From NCBI GenBank assembly GCA_018398805.1, contig JAGFBZ010000677.1:186001-250000 (forward strand): DNA of 64,000 bases, given 5' to 3'. The position numbers were made by a program, and so were the translations under genes. Positions 11,376 to 22,008 of this stretch are shown here, piece after piece (positions within the stretch are counted from its first letter, which is position 1; every line of letters begins with the position of its first letter). Below the pieces are notes generated by a model, which was given only the letters and a program-made list of their open reading frames with translations, was not told the origin of the DNA and did no database searches. Source of the stretch: Hirundichthys speculiger (Eukaryota; Chordata; Actinopteri; Beloniformes; Exocoetidae).

Positions 11376-11782
11376 CCCTAACCCCCTAACAATAACCCTA
11401 ACCCTAACCCCCTAAACCTAACCCCCTAACCCTAACCCCCTAACCCTAACCCCTAACCCTTACACCCTAACCCCAACCCCCTAACCCTAACCCAACCCCA
11501 ACCCAACCCTAACCCTAACAAAACCCTAACCCTCGAACCCTAACCCTAACCCCTAACCCCAACCCCAACCCTAACAACCCCTAACAATAACCCTAACCCC
11601 AAACCCCCCCTAACCCTAACCCTAACCCCACCCCAACCCTAACCCCCTAACCCCCCTAACCCCCCAACCCTAACCTAACCCAACCCTAACCCTAACCAAC
11701 CCTAACCCCCAACCCTAACCCCCTAACCCCCTAACCCCCAACCCTAACCCCCTAACCCCCAACCCTAACCCCCTAACCCCCT
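11376..11782 (+). repeat. Interstitial telomere-like array (CCCTAA)n, degenerate
   Basis: About 400 bp of CCCTAA and variants (CCCCCTAA, CCCTAACCCC, CCCAACCCTAA) with the C-rich strand on plus. It is flanked by ordinary sequence and lies 287 bp from a coding exon, so it is internal, not a chromosome end. Confidence 0.95.
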
Positions 11783-12068
11783 TTGGAGCGCTGCCTTCGA
11801 CTCCGCTGCTGCTGCGCTGTGAAAGTCTCTCACAAATGCAGTCAAACGTGCGAGCTGCCCTTCAAGGATCTACACCGAAGGTCCCTGAAGTACCCCGCTG
11901 CAACCATTACACCCTGATGAAATGTAATATCCTGCTTATTTAACTGGACCAGCTGATTTCTGAGACTCCCGGCTGGCTCATTGTGAGTTGAGCTACAGTG
12001 AATCCTTTATTGTGGCTGTTAACACGCTGCCTGATCCTTAGACACTTCCCTCTGCTGGGAATTCAAAC

Positions 12069-12288
12069 CTACTGATGGGGGATGCTGGTTTCTGGCCTCC
12101 TCCTCCTGCTCCTCCTCCTCTGCTGATGGGGGTTTTGTTCTGCGGCGGCGGTACAGGTTTGTAGGACTGTCCGGTGGCTCGGTACATGGCCTGGACCCAC
12201 AGCGCTCTGTCCTGCTCGTCGTCGCAGGCGAACATCACCAGGTCTCCTTCCTTCACCGCGTTAAAGAACACCCGACCGCCCTGCAGAC
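12069..12288 (-). CDS. cadps2: cadps2 exon: end of PH domain and glycine-rich linker
   Basis: This minus-strand exon begins after a CAG acceptor (intron ends at 12289) with GT, completing a Gly codon split from the previous exon. It encodes [15 protein letters not shown], then [20 protein letters not shown], the last strands and C-terminal helix of the PH domain, which binds phosphoinositides at the plasma membrane in CAPS proteins. It then encodes a linker with GGGAGGGG near 12093-12118, richer in glycine than the mammalian linkers I know. The 3' boundary is uncertain: a GTTTGA donor after 12069 or a GTAGGT donor after 12073 both work. Reading on reaches a stop at 12038, but that is intron read-through. 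The next exon is not in the window. Confidence 0.88.
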
Positions 12289-13410
12289 CTGAGGACAGCG
12301 AGAAGGAGGGACAGAGTGTTGAGATCCCACCAGGTTTCTTTTAGGTCACAACATTTTATTTTAAAAGCAACTCTGATCAGTCATGAATGTTTACTGAATG
12401 AAATCAATACTGTATTAAGAAGGCTAGGCTAGGCAGTATTTTCTTCAGTCTCTGATCCTTCAAGTCCTCCAGTTTTGGAGAATCTGTATGGATCTGATCT
12501 GTTCTTGCATCTGTGTGTTATTTTAGCTACTTTATTGGTGAAATCAGCCTCAAAAGCTCAGTTTCGTGTAGAAAGTCAGTAACGGTCTCGCTACACACTG
12601 CTACACTTCTAAACTGGTGACATGCTTGTTGTGATGTCATGTGAATGCCACCTATAAACCTGTCAGGGATTTATTGCTTTATTTTCTTATTGTTTATGAA
12701 ATAAAGTAATAGCTGTCTGCAGAAAGTATGTGTAAGACGTGGGACGTGTTATTTATGTCCTAACAGTTTGTGCTCAGCTGCTGCAGGTTAATCTGCAACA
12801 GATCAGTGACACATGTCATGAAAGAATCATCCAAGAGGCGCTGAGTCTCTAAGAGATGAAGACGGAGGGGATTCACAGCTCTGTAAAAGACTTAAAAGCA
12901 CCACTGAGGCTAGTTTGAGGGATTTATCAGCCGATCGTTGGTTCGGGACACGATCCTCTGCTTTGTCATCAGGAGTCTTGAAGTCATTCGGCCGTTTACG
13001 TTACATGACTGATGGGATACACACTATACAGGACCTGACGGCAACTCAGACCCTCGACTGGCATCTAAAACCACAACTTACCAAGAAAACACAGGAAATA
13101 TATCAAAGTTAATTATCTGAAAATGGGCAAGCTGTCGGTGCTACGATTTGTTCAGAACACAAACCAAAAAAAAGAAGAAAAAAAGAACATGAAGAACACG
13201 AGTAAAGGAGGTATCAGAAGTCATGCAACACAGGGAGTTAACCGGCAACCAGCGACTCGTTTCTTAAGATTCTCCGGTCTGAACGTTCACCACAGAGACC
13301 GACAGATGTATCCATCTGGCAACAAATTGGGCCGACCGTTGTCCGTTGGATCCACATCTGGGCGGACCCCAGATGTGGATCCAAAAAGTGTTTGAAAAGG
13401 TCAAGAAAAA
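12289..13410. other. cadps2 intron, no recognised gene
   Basis: Intron sequence, part of the 4.2-kb intron 12289-16487. No known domain in the frames at 12915-13112 or 13123-13395. Confidence 0.5.
13346..13384. repeat. Perfect 17-bp-arm palindrome
   Basis: TTGGATCCACATCTGGG (13346-13362) and its exact reverse complement (13368-13384) flank the 5-base spacer CGGAC. It lies 26 bp from the left end of the Tc1 element at 13411 and may be a remnant of another element's termini. Confidence 0.9.
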
Positions 13411-14620
13411 CACTGCCTGGCCAATAAAAAAGGTACACTAATATGTCGATGAACCGCCTTTAGCTTTGATTACGGCTCACATTCGCTGTGTCATTGTTTC
13501 GATAAACTTCTGCAATGTCACCAGATTTATTTCCATCCAATGTTGCATTAATTTTTCTCCAAGATCTGTCACTAATGATGGTAGTCTGACTGCTGGTCAA
13601 AGCCTTCTCCAGAACATCCCAAAGATCCTCAATGGGGTTCAGGTCTGGACTCTGTGGTGGCCAATCCATGTGTGAAAATGATTTCTCATGCTGAACACAA
13701 CATGCTCCCTGAACCAGTCTTTCACAATCTGAGCCCAATGAATCCTGGCGTTGTCATCTTGGAATATGGCCGTTACTGATGTAATAACCTGGTCATTCAG
13801 TATATTCAGGTAGTCAGCTGACCTCATTCTTTGAGCTCATACTGTTGCTGAACCTGGACCTGACCAACTGCAGCAACCCCAGATCAGAACACTGCCCCCA
13901 CAGGCTGGTACAGTAGGCACTAGGCATGATGGGAGCATCACTTCATCTGCCTCTCTTCTTACCCTGATGTCCCCATCACTCTGGAACAGGGTCAATCTGG
14001 ACTCATCAGACCACATGACCTTCTTCCATTGCTCCAGAGTCCAATCTTTATGCTCCCTAGCAGTTAAAAGCCTTTTTTCCAGTTAACCTCCCTGATTAGT
14101 GGTTTTCTTAAGGCTACACAGCTGTTCAGTCCCAATCCCTGGAGTTCCCTTAGCATTGTGGGTGTGGAAATGATCTTACTGTCACTATTAAACAGCCTTG
14201 AGTTCTACTGCTGTTTTTCTTTGATTTAATCTCACCAAATGTTAATCACGATCATTGAGGATTTTCTTCCGACCAATTTTCCTCCTGGAAGACGATGGGT
14301 CCCTACTATCCTTTCAGATTTTAATAATGCATTGGACAGTTCTGAATCCAGTTTTGGTAGTTTCTGCAATCTCCTTAGATGTTTTCTCTGGTTGATGCCA
14401 ATGATTTGACCCTTCTCAAACAGACCAACATCTTTTCCACGACCACGGGATGTGTCTTTGACATGGTTGTTTAGGAAATGAGAAGCAACTCATTGCACCA
14501 GTTGGGGTTAAATAACTTGTTCCCAGCTGAAGGATAATCGTCCATGCAGTAATTATCCAATAGGAGGCTCAGACCTGTTTGCTTAGTTAAACCCAGACTT
14601 GTTTTTTGGCCAGGTAGTGT
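13411..14620 (-). mobile_element. Tc1-like transposon, minus strand
   Basis: The left end is CACTGCCTGGCCAATAAAAA. The right end is the inverse of ACACTACCTGGCCAAAAAAC, the same terminus as the copy at 53432. It carries a degenerate transposase on the minus strand. The total length of 1.2 kb is slightly short. TA is visible at the right flank only. Confidence 0.92.
13460..14464 (-). pseudogene. Tc1-like transposase, degenerate
   Basis: The start ATG of the ancestral frame is at 14464, by alignment with the copy at 53603. The reading frame is broken repeatedly. The C-terminal DDE part is still clear: [12 protein letters not shown] (second Asp region) in one frame, then [18 protein letters not shown] in another, where the family's catalytic Glu is present (NPIE). 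The frame ends at 13460. Intact family proteins are about 340 residues and cut and paste the element at TA sites. This copy cannot make one. Confidence 0.9.
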
Positions 14621-15160
14621 ATCTTGACAGAAAGATTGCGGTTTAAAAACTGCTGGAAAACCCATATTAGGCCACCTCTACTTCTAACTCCTCTCTATTT
14701 TTTCATTTATATTTCATAACCCATCCAGCAGAAGCCATTAACTCTCCTCCTTTTGTGTGTATTGACTGTACTTCGGACAATAACGGTTATCGACTTGTTC
14801 AGACAATGTGGTGCGTATGACGATACAAAGTAGCAGTGAACGGACTGAGATTCCTCCACAAACAGTCTATTTTATGCTTTTTTTTAAAAAACTCTTCCAG
14901 AGTTAAATTACCTCAGTGTGACTGTTGCTCCCTGAGCTGTCTTTCAATGCCTTTTTGCTACAAATAAGTTCTGTTCTGATTCAAAACTGCTGTGATTCAT
15001 GTCGTTTTGGTACCCGATGGAAGTTTAAACCCCCGGACGTAGGCTTGTTTTAACTTTGGGATGCTCCTTTAATGAGGGCGAACTTAAATGAACACTGAGG
15101 ATCTTTCAGCTCCTGTAAAATCAAAGGGACCACATGCACCTGAAGGGTCAAACACGAGTC
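14621..15160. other. cadps2 intron, no recognised gene
   Basis: AT-rich intron with nothing recognised. Confidence 0.45.
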
Positions 15161-15860
15161 CGTGCATTTCTCACGTGCAGAGACACCGCAATGGGGTAGG
15201 CATACTAGGCAATCGCCTAGGGCCCCGAGCTGGAAGGGGCCCCAGGACAGCGGTGACAATGGTCCTTTTGTCAATGACAAAATGACTGAACTGCTTTAGA
15301 CACTGCAACGACGGTATGTTGAAAATCCCCTCGCATAGGGCCCCCACTAGCTGTCACTGCCTCATGTGTTAAGGGACCCCCGAGACACTGTGGCGGTTCT
15401 GGGGGAGGGGCCAACAGGGGCCAGTGCCCCTGTAGCACTGATTCCGGACACCCCTGTGGCCCCCTCTTCGAACGTAGATTATACAGTTGCACCGAGTCGC
15501 CGACATCGAAGGTGGAACTAAAGTGCGTGGCTTAACATTCTAGTCGGACCCTTAAGTGCGCTGCACCACTGAAAAAAATGAGCGCGAACATATGAAGCAG
15601 TGCAAAAATTACCACAACGACGAACGAGCTTACACTGTCAAGGTACACTGTCTCTTATCAGCACTTAATTCAGCAATACTGACAATTAAACTGTTTTTCA
15701 TCGTAACTGGAACGTTATGACTGCAATGGTTCAACAAGTTTTATGAAAATAAAAAGTCAAATAAGATTTTTGCCACGGGTTTAATGTGCCTCTCTATCAA
15801 AACCCCTGGCCCCAGCCAGGCCCCCTCAGTGAAATTGGTCTAGAACTGCCCCTGCCGAGA
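15161..15860. mobile_element. Probable hAT-related repeat, ends unclear
   Basis: It contains CGCCTAGGGCCCCGAGCTGG, a motif related to GCCTAGGGCCCCCAAGGTGA in the hAT end at 16440-16474. Near 15830-15855 is GTCTAGAACTGCCCCTG, which resembles the CTAGAAACGGCCCTG terminus. It is GC-rich and non-coding. Boundaries and family are uncertain. Confidence 0.45.
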
Positions 15861-16134
15861 CACGACCAATATCGATCCATATCAATGACACAACCTGAAA
15901 CCTCCACAGACACTGCAGCGACACATTTGGAACCCCCCTAATGGGGCCCTGACTACCCGTGGCCGGCTTTCTGCGGTGCTTCAAACTCGATACAAGAAAA
16001 ATGAAGCGAGCATATCCATCAGGACACGCAAAAAGAAAAAAAAAAACAAGATGAAGAAAAAAGAAAAAGGGAAACTGGTAAGTTCAAACGTGTATAAGCT
16101 GACATTATTTTAAAAAAAGTTGTGATGCCACTTT

Positions 16135-16474
16135 GTCCCAGTCTGACAGGACCAGCACTGATCTCAATAGAACGTGATGTGAGACGTTCTTTGGACATAG
16201 AAGACATCATCACTTCATTTGCACAAGCCAAGGCCTGCAAGCAATTATTTTAACTTTTTTTATTTTTTGTTTGATTGTGTTTTTGTCAAACTTTGCACAT
16301 TTCAGTTGTGTTTGTTATGTTATATTGTATTTTGTGTTCTTACATTATTGTGCACTTCTGTTATTTAAAATAAAAGATTTCTAGATTAAATGATCTTCTT
16401 GGTGTTTTTGGGGCCGGGGGGGCCCCCATGCCCACTCCTGCCTAGGGCCCCCAAGGTGACTAGAAACGGCCCTG
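16135..16474 (+). mobile_element. hAT element 3' part with transposase C-terminus
   Basis: On the plus strand, 16160-16249 reads ALISIERDVRRSLDIEDIIT SFAQAKACKQLF and stops (quoted in two parts). This matches the C-terminal tail of hAT transposases, just after the dimerisation block, where '(I/L)SIE.(D/E)(I/V)...LDFEDIIxxFAxxKARK' is typical. AT-rich 3' untranslated sequence follows, then a terminus ending CTAGAAACGGCCCTG at 16474. That end is 13 bases downstream of the cadps2 splice donor at 16487 in gene direction. The 5' part is missing or scrambled. Confidence 0.75.
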
Positions 16475-16487
16475 CCCACGCGTCTAC

Positions 16488-16596
16488 CTGGCTGAGGGTC
16501 GCAGTAGTCCACCGTGTAGCCCTCCAGCTGCATCAGCTCCTGAGGCTCGGCTTTCTTCTCTCTGTAGCTGCACATGGCGAAGGTGTACTGGCTCAC
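16488..16596 (-). CDS. cadps2: cadps2 exon: central PH domain
   Basis: The 109-bp minus-strand exon starts after a CAG acceptor and ends at a G|GTAGAC donor, leaving one base of a split Gly codon that the next exon (12288) completes. It encodes [18 protein letters not shown], then [19 protein letters not shown], the middle strands of the PH domain. The neighbouring exon upstream is only 118 bp away. A hAT end sits 13 bases inside the downstream intron. The phase agrees with both neighbours, and the sequence is highly conserved with vertebrate CADPS/CADPS2, so the call is firm. Confidence 0.95.
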
Positions 16597-16714
16597 CTGG
16601 AGGACAGAGACACGCCCCCTTCAGAGACGGGCTTCAACGTGCTTCAAAGTTTAAAGTTTAAAGTTTCTGCATCGACCAAACCGCGGTAACTGCTGCAGTC
16701 AGATTTCTAGATAC

Positions 16715-16781
16715 CTGAACGAGAACAAAGTATCTTCTTTTCCAGCGTTTCCAGACTCTCTGTCCCAGAGCGAACAGGTAC
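16715..16781 (-). CDS. cadps2: cadps2 exon: first strands of PH domain
   Basis: The 67-bp minus-strand exon lies between a TTTCAG acceptor (after 16782) and a CAG|GTATCT donor. The first base completes a Gly codon begun in the exon ending at 26655; then 22 residues follow: [20 protein letters not shown] and VQ. The WKRWKRR cluster is the basic, aromatic start of the PH domain that contacts acidic lipids. [10 protein letters not shown] is closer to CADPS2 (YLYALGQ..RYF) than to CADPS (YLWAIGK..RFF), as I recall those sequences. The upstream intron is about 9.9 kb and contains the large minisatellite. Confidence 0.95.
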
Positions 16782-16939
16782 CTGAAACCCAAAAGGACAC
16801 GACAGACGTCACTCTTTCACGCCTGAACAGTAAAATGAATTTTATATTAGATTTCACAAGTGCACACACATCACGCACACGTGGAGTCCCGTTTCCAAGG
16901 TTATCCGTTAACTCTTAAAAACAGAGCTTCTTCAATTTA

Positions 16940-17275
16940 ACTCAGCTCAGTTCAGAAATACTTCATTGATCCCTGAAGGGAAATTAAATTGTTCCAGTAG
17001 CTGTCAAGTCACAGACTGCTTCTAGAAGGTTCCAGCCGTGTTCAGGAAGGATCTCCTGTTGAAGATCCTCGACTGAAGACACTGCAGCTGAATCTCTGTG
17101 TCGTGTAGAGGATGTTCAGGGTTGTCATCATCTCCAGATCAGTTTCAGTTTCTCTGATGTTCCTCCAACAGATGACAGCAGATCGGACTGAACTCTCCAC
17201 AACAGACTGATAGAACATCTGAACATCTGGCTGAAACACTGAAGGACCTCAGCTTCCTCCACAACTAAAGTCTGC
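16940..17275 (-). mobile_element. LINE 3' fragment (Rex1-like), minus strand
   Basis: The minus-strand frame at 17042-17239 contains MFYQSVVESSVRSAVICW, matching the conserved 'MFYxSVVxSAxFxAxxCWGG' block near the end of Rex1/CR1-type reverse-transcriptase ORFs. Toward 16950 the strand ends in the tail-like AATTTCCCTTCAGGGATCAA. It is 5'-truncated and broken. Confidence 0.75.
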
Positions 17276-17573
17276 TACGTCCCTTAGCTCTCATTAACAT
17301 TCTCATTTACAGCATCAGTGTTGAGTTTTCCTCTTTTTTTGATGAATGGCATGTTGTTATTGTGCTGTTAAAGTGGAACAATTAAGTAGAATAAAGTCGC
17401 TCAACAAGTTCAGATACGGGAAAGAAAGAAAAAACAATCATGAATGGTTTCAGGAGCAAACAGTCGACTGCCTTGATAAAGGAACTAAACAAAGACGATG
17501 TGCTGAATGTGAAGTTACAAGGTCACTGTTGGGAACAGACAAACAGCTGTGACGCTCCTGCGAGGACGTTTGG
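17276..17573. other. Intron next to minisatellite, nothing recognised
   Basis: Unique-looking AT-rich sequence between the LINE fragment and the repeats that follow. Confidence 0.4.
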
Positions 17574-17632
17574 CTGCAGGTCACATGACCTCTGCAGGTC
17601 ACATGACCTCTGCAGGTCAGATGACCTCTGCA
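17574..17632. repeat. Three tandem 18-bp units with GTCACATGAC palindrome
   Basis: Three copies of TCTGCAGGTCACATGACC (the third with GTCAGATGAC) lie side by side. The GTCACATGAC core is a palindromic E-box. A regulatory role is only a possibility. Confidence 0.85.
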
Positions 17633-17668
17633 GCATAAGTGACTGCTCTAGGTGTTTGGTAGGAGAGC

Positions 17669-20600
17669 GCACCAGTATCAGAGCACCAGCACCCCAGTAC
17701 CAGTACCTGAGCACCAGTACCAGAGCACTAGTACCTGAGTACCTGTACCAGAGCACTAGTACCAGAGCACCAGTACCAGAGTACCTGTACCAGAGCACAA
17801 GTACCAGAGCACCAGGACCAGAACACCAGTACCAGATCACCAGTACCCGAGTAGCAGTACCAGAGCACCAGTACCTGAGTACCAGTACCAGAGCACCAGT
17901 ACCAGGTCACCAGTATCAGAGCACCAGCACCTGAGCACCAGTACCAGAGCACCAGTACCAGAGCATCAGTACCTGAGCACCAGTACCAGAGCACAAGTAC
18001 CTGAGTACCTGTACCAGAGCACTAGTACCAGAGCACCAGTACCAGAGTACCTGTACCAGAGCACCAGTGCCAGGTCACCAGTATCAGAGGACCAGAACCA
18101 GAGCACCAGTACCTGAGTACTTGTACCAGAGCAGCAGTTCCAGAGCACCGGGACCAGAGCACCAGTACCTGAGTACCTGTACCAGAGCACTAGTACCAGA
18201 GCACCAGGACCAGAGCATCAGTACCAGAGCACCAGTACCAGAGCACCAGTACCTGAGTACCTGTACCAGAGCACCAGTTCCAGAGCACCAGACCAGACCC
18301 AGAGACCAGAGCACCAGTACCAGGTCACCAGTATCAGAGCACCAGTACCAGAGTACCTGTACCAGAGCACCAGGACCAGAGCACCAGGACCAGGTCACCA
18401 GTATCAGAGCACCAGCGCTCCAGTACCAGTATCAGAGCACCAGTACCTGAGTACCTCTACCAGAGCACTAGTACCAGAGCACCAGTACAAGGTCACCAGT
18501 ATCAGAGCACCAGCACTCCAGTACCAGTACCTGAGTACCAGAACCAGAGCACCAGTACCTGAGCACCAGTACCAGAGCACCAGTACCTGAATACCAGTAC
18601 CAGAGCACCAGTACCTGAGTACCTGTACCAGAGCAACAGGACCAGAGCACCAGTACCAGGTCACCATTATCAGAGCACCAGCACTCCAGTACCAGTACCT
18701 GAGTACCAGAACAGAGCACCAGGACCAGAGCATCAGTACCAGAGCACCAGTACCAGAGCACCAGTACCTGTACCAGAGCACCAGTTCCAGAGCACCAGGA
18801 CCAGAGCACCAGTTCCAGAGCACCAGGACCAGAGCACCAGGACCAGAGCACCAGTACCTGAGTACCTGTACCAGAGCACCAGTACCTGAGTACCTGTACC
18901 AGAGCACCAGGACCTGAGCACCAGTACCAGAGCACAAGTACCTGAGTACCTGTACCAGAGCACCAGTACCAGGTCACCAGTATCAGAGCACCAGAACCAG
19001 AGCACCAGTACCTGAGTACTTGTACCAGAGCAGCAGTTCCAGAGCACCAGGACCAGAGCACCAGTACCTGAGTACCTGTACCAGAGCACTAGTACCAGAG
19101 CACCAGGACCAGAGCATCAGTACCAGAGCACCAGTACCTGAGTACCTGTACCAGAGCACCAGTTCCAGAGCACCAGGACCAGAGCACCAGGACCAGAGCA
19201 CCAGGACCAGAGCACCAGTACCAGGTCACCAGTATCAGAGCACCAGTACCAGAGTACCTGTACCAGAGCACCAGGACCAGAGCACCAGGACCAGAGCACC
19301 AGTACCAGGTCACCAGTATCAGAGCACCAGCGCTCCAGTACCAGTATCAGAGCACCAGTACCAGAGGACCAGTACCTGAGTACCTCTACCAGAGCACTAG
19401 TACCAGAGCACCAGGACCAGAGCATCAGTACCAGAGCACCAGTACCAGAGCACCAGTACCTGAGTACCTGTACCAGAGCACCAGTTCCAGAGCACCAGGA
19501 CCAGAGCACCAGTACCAGGTCACCAGTATCAGAGCACCAGTACCAGAGTACCTGTACCAGAGCACCAGGACCAGAGCACCAGGACCAGGTCACCAGTATC
19601 AGAGCACCAGCGCTCCAGTACCAGTATCAGAGCACCAGTACCTGAGTACCTCTACCAGAGCACTAGTACCAGTGCACCAGTACAAGGTCACCAGTATCAG
19701 AGCACCAGCACTCCAGTACCAGTACCTGAGTACCAGAACCAGAGCACCAGTACCTGAGCACCAGTACCAGAGCACCAGTACCTGAATACCAGTACCAGAG
19801 CACCAGTACCTGAGTACCTGTACCAGAGCAACAGGACCAGAGCACCAGTACCAGGTCACCATTATCAGAGCACCAGCACTCCAGTACCAGTACCTGAGTA
19901 CCAGAACAGAGCACCAGGACCAGAGCATCAGTACCAGAGCACCAGTTCCAGAGCATCAGGACCTGAGCACCAGTACCAGAGCACAAGTACCTGAGTACCT
20001 GTACCAGAGCACCAGTACCAGGTCACCAGTATCAGAGCACCAGAACCAGAGCACCAGTACCTGAGTACTTGTACCAGAGCAGCAGTTCCAGAGCACCAGG
20101 ACCAGAGCACCAGTACCTGAGTACCTGTACCAGAGCACTAGTACCAGAGCACCAGGACCAGAGCATCAGTACCAGAGCACCAGTACCTGAGTACCTGTAC
20201 CAGAGCACCAGTTCCAGAGCACCAGGACCAGAGCACCAGGACCAGAGCACCAGTACCAGGTCACCAGTATCAGAGCACCAGTACCAGAGTACCTGTACCA
20301 GAGCACCAGGACCAGAGCACCAGGACCAGAGCACCAGTACCAGGTCACCAGTATCAGAGCACCAGCGCTCCAGTACCAGTATCAGAGCACCAGTACCAGA
20401 GGACCAGTACCTGAGTACCTCTACCAGAGCACTAGTACCAGAGCACCAGTACAAGGTCACCAGTATCAGAGCACCAGCGCTCCAGTACCAGTATCAGAGC
20501 ACCAGTACCAGAGGACCAGTACCTGAGTACCTCTACCAGAGCACCAGTTCCAGAGCACCAGGACCAGAGCACCAGGACCAGAGCACCAGTACCAGGTCAC

Positions 20601-22008
20601 CAGTATCAGAGCACCAGTACCAGAGTACCTGTACCAGAGCACCAGGACCAGAGCACCAGGACCAGAGCACCAGCACTCCAGTACCAGTACCTGAGTACCA
20701 GAACCAGAGCACCGGTACCTGAGCACCAGTACCAGAGCACCAGTACCTGAGTACCTGTAACAGAGCAACAGGACCAGAGCACCAGTACCAGGTCACCATT
20801 ATCAGAGCACCAGCACTCCAGTACAAGTACCTGAGTACCTGTACCAGAGCAACAGGACCAGAGCACCAGTACCAGGTCACCATTATCAGAGCACCAGCAC
20901 TCCAGTACCAGTACCTGAGTACCAGAACAGAGCACCAGGACCAGAGCATCAGTACCAGAGCACCAGTACCAGAGCACCAGTACCTGAGTACCTGTACCAG
21001 AGCACCAGTTCCAGAGCACCAGGACCAGAGCACCAGTTCCAGAGCACCAGGACCAGAGCACCAGGACCAGAGCACCAGGACCAGAGCACCAGTACCAGGT
21101 CACCAGTATCAGAGCACCAGCGCTCCAGTACCAGTATCAGAGCACCAGTACCTGAGTACCTCTACCAGAGCACTAGTACCAGAGCACCAGCACTCCAGTA
21201 CCAGTACCTGAGTACCAGAACCAGAGCACCAGTACCAGAGCACCAGTACCTGAATACCAGTACCAGAGCACCAGTACCTGAGTACCTGTACCAGAGCAAC
21301 AGGACCAGAGCACCAGTACCAGGTCACCATTATCAGAGCACCAGCACTCCAGTACCAGAACCAGAGCACCAGTACCAGAGCACCAGTACCTGAGCACCAG
21401 TACCAGAGCACCAGTACCTGAATACCAGGACCAGAGCACCAGTACCAGGTCACCATTATCAGAGCACCAGCACTCCAGTACCAGTACCTGAGTACCAGAA
21501 CCAGAGCATCAGTACCTGAGCACCAGTACCAGAGCACAAGTACCTGAGTACCTGTACCAGAGCACTAGTACCAGAGCACCAGTACCAGAGTACCTGTACC
21601 AGAGCACCAGGACCAGAGCACCAGTACCAAGTCACCAGTATCAGAGCACCAGCACACCAGTACCAGAACCAGAGCACCAGTACCAGAGCACCAGTACCTG
21701 AGCACCAGTACCAGAGCACCAGTACCTGAATACCAGGACCAGAGCACCAGTACCAGGTCACCATTATCAGAGCACCAGCACTCCAGTACCAGTACCTGAG
21801 TACCAGAACCAGAGCATCAGTACCTGAGCACCAGTACCAGAGCACAAGTACCTGAGTACCTGTACCAGAGCACTAGTACCAGAGCACCAGTACCTGAGCA
21901 CCAGAACCAGAGCACCAGGACCAGAGCACCAGTACCAAGTCACCAGTATCAGAGCACCAGCACTCCAGTACCAGTTCCAGAGCACCAGTACCAGAGCACC
22001 AGTACTTG
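17669..22008. repeat. 4.3-kb minisatellite, 14-bp unit (CACCAGTACCAGAG)n
   Basis: About 310 units of CACCAGTACCAGAG with recurrent variants: CACCAGTACCTGAG, TACCTGTACCAGAG, CACCAGGACCAGAG and CACCAGTATCAGAG. Larger blocks are duplicated: the variant string around CCAGCGCTCCAGTACCAGTA occurs at 18412 and again at 19607 with the same neighbours (offset 1195 bp), and GAGTACTTGTACCAGAGCAG occurs near 18115, 19014 and 20063. Almost no stop codons arise on either strand, so many long frames appear. They are by-products of the repeat and not genes. Confidence 0.97.

Noticed and set aside
11376..11782. True chromosome end
   Set aside because: Unique sequence and cadps2 exons continue on both sides, and the tract is degenerate.
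17440..22000. Many long frames on both strands (up to 217 residues; LVLWYWCSGTGA- and YQSTSTRAPVPE-type repeats)
   Set aside because: They arise because the 14-bp repeat has almost no stop codons in any frame. No promoter, start context, homology or stable composition supports a protein.
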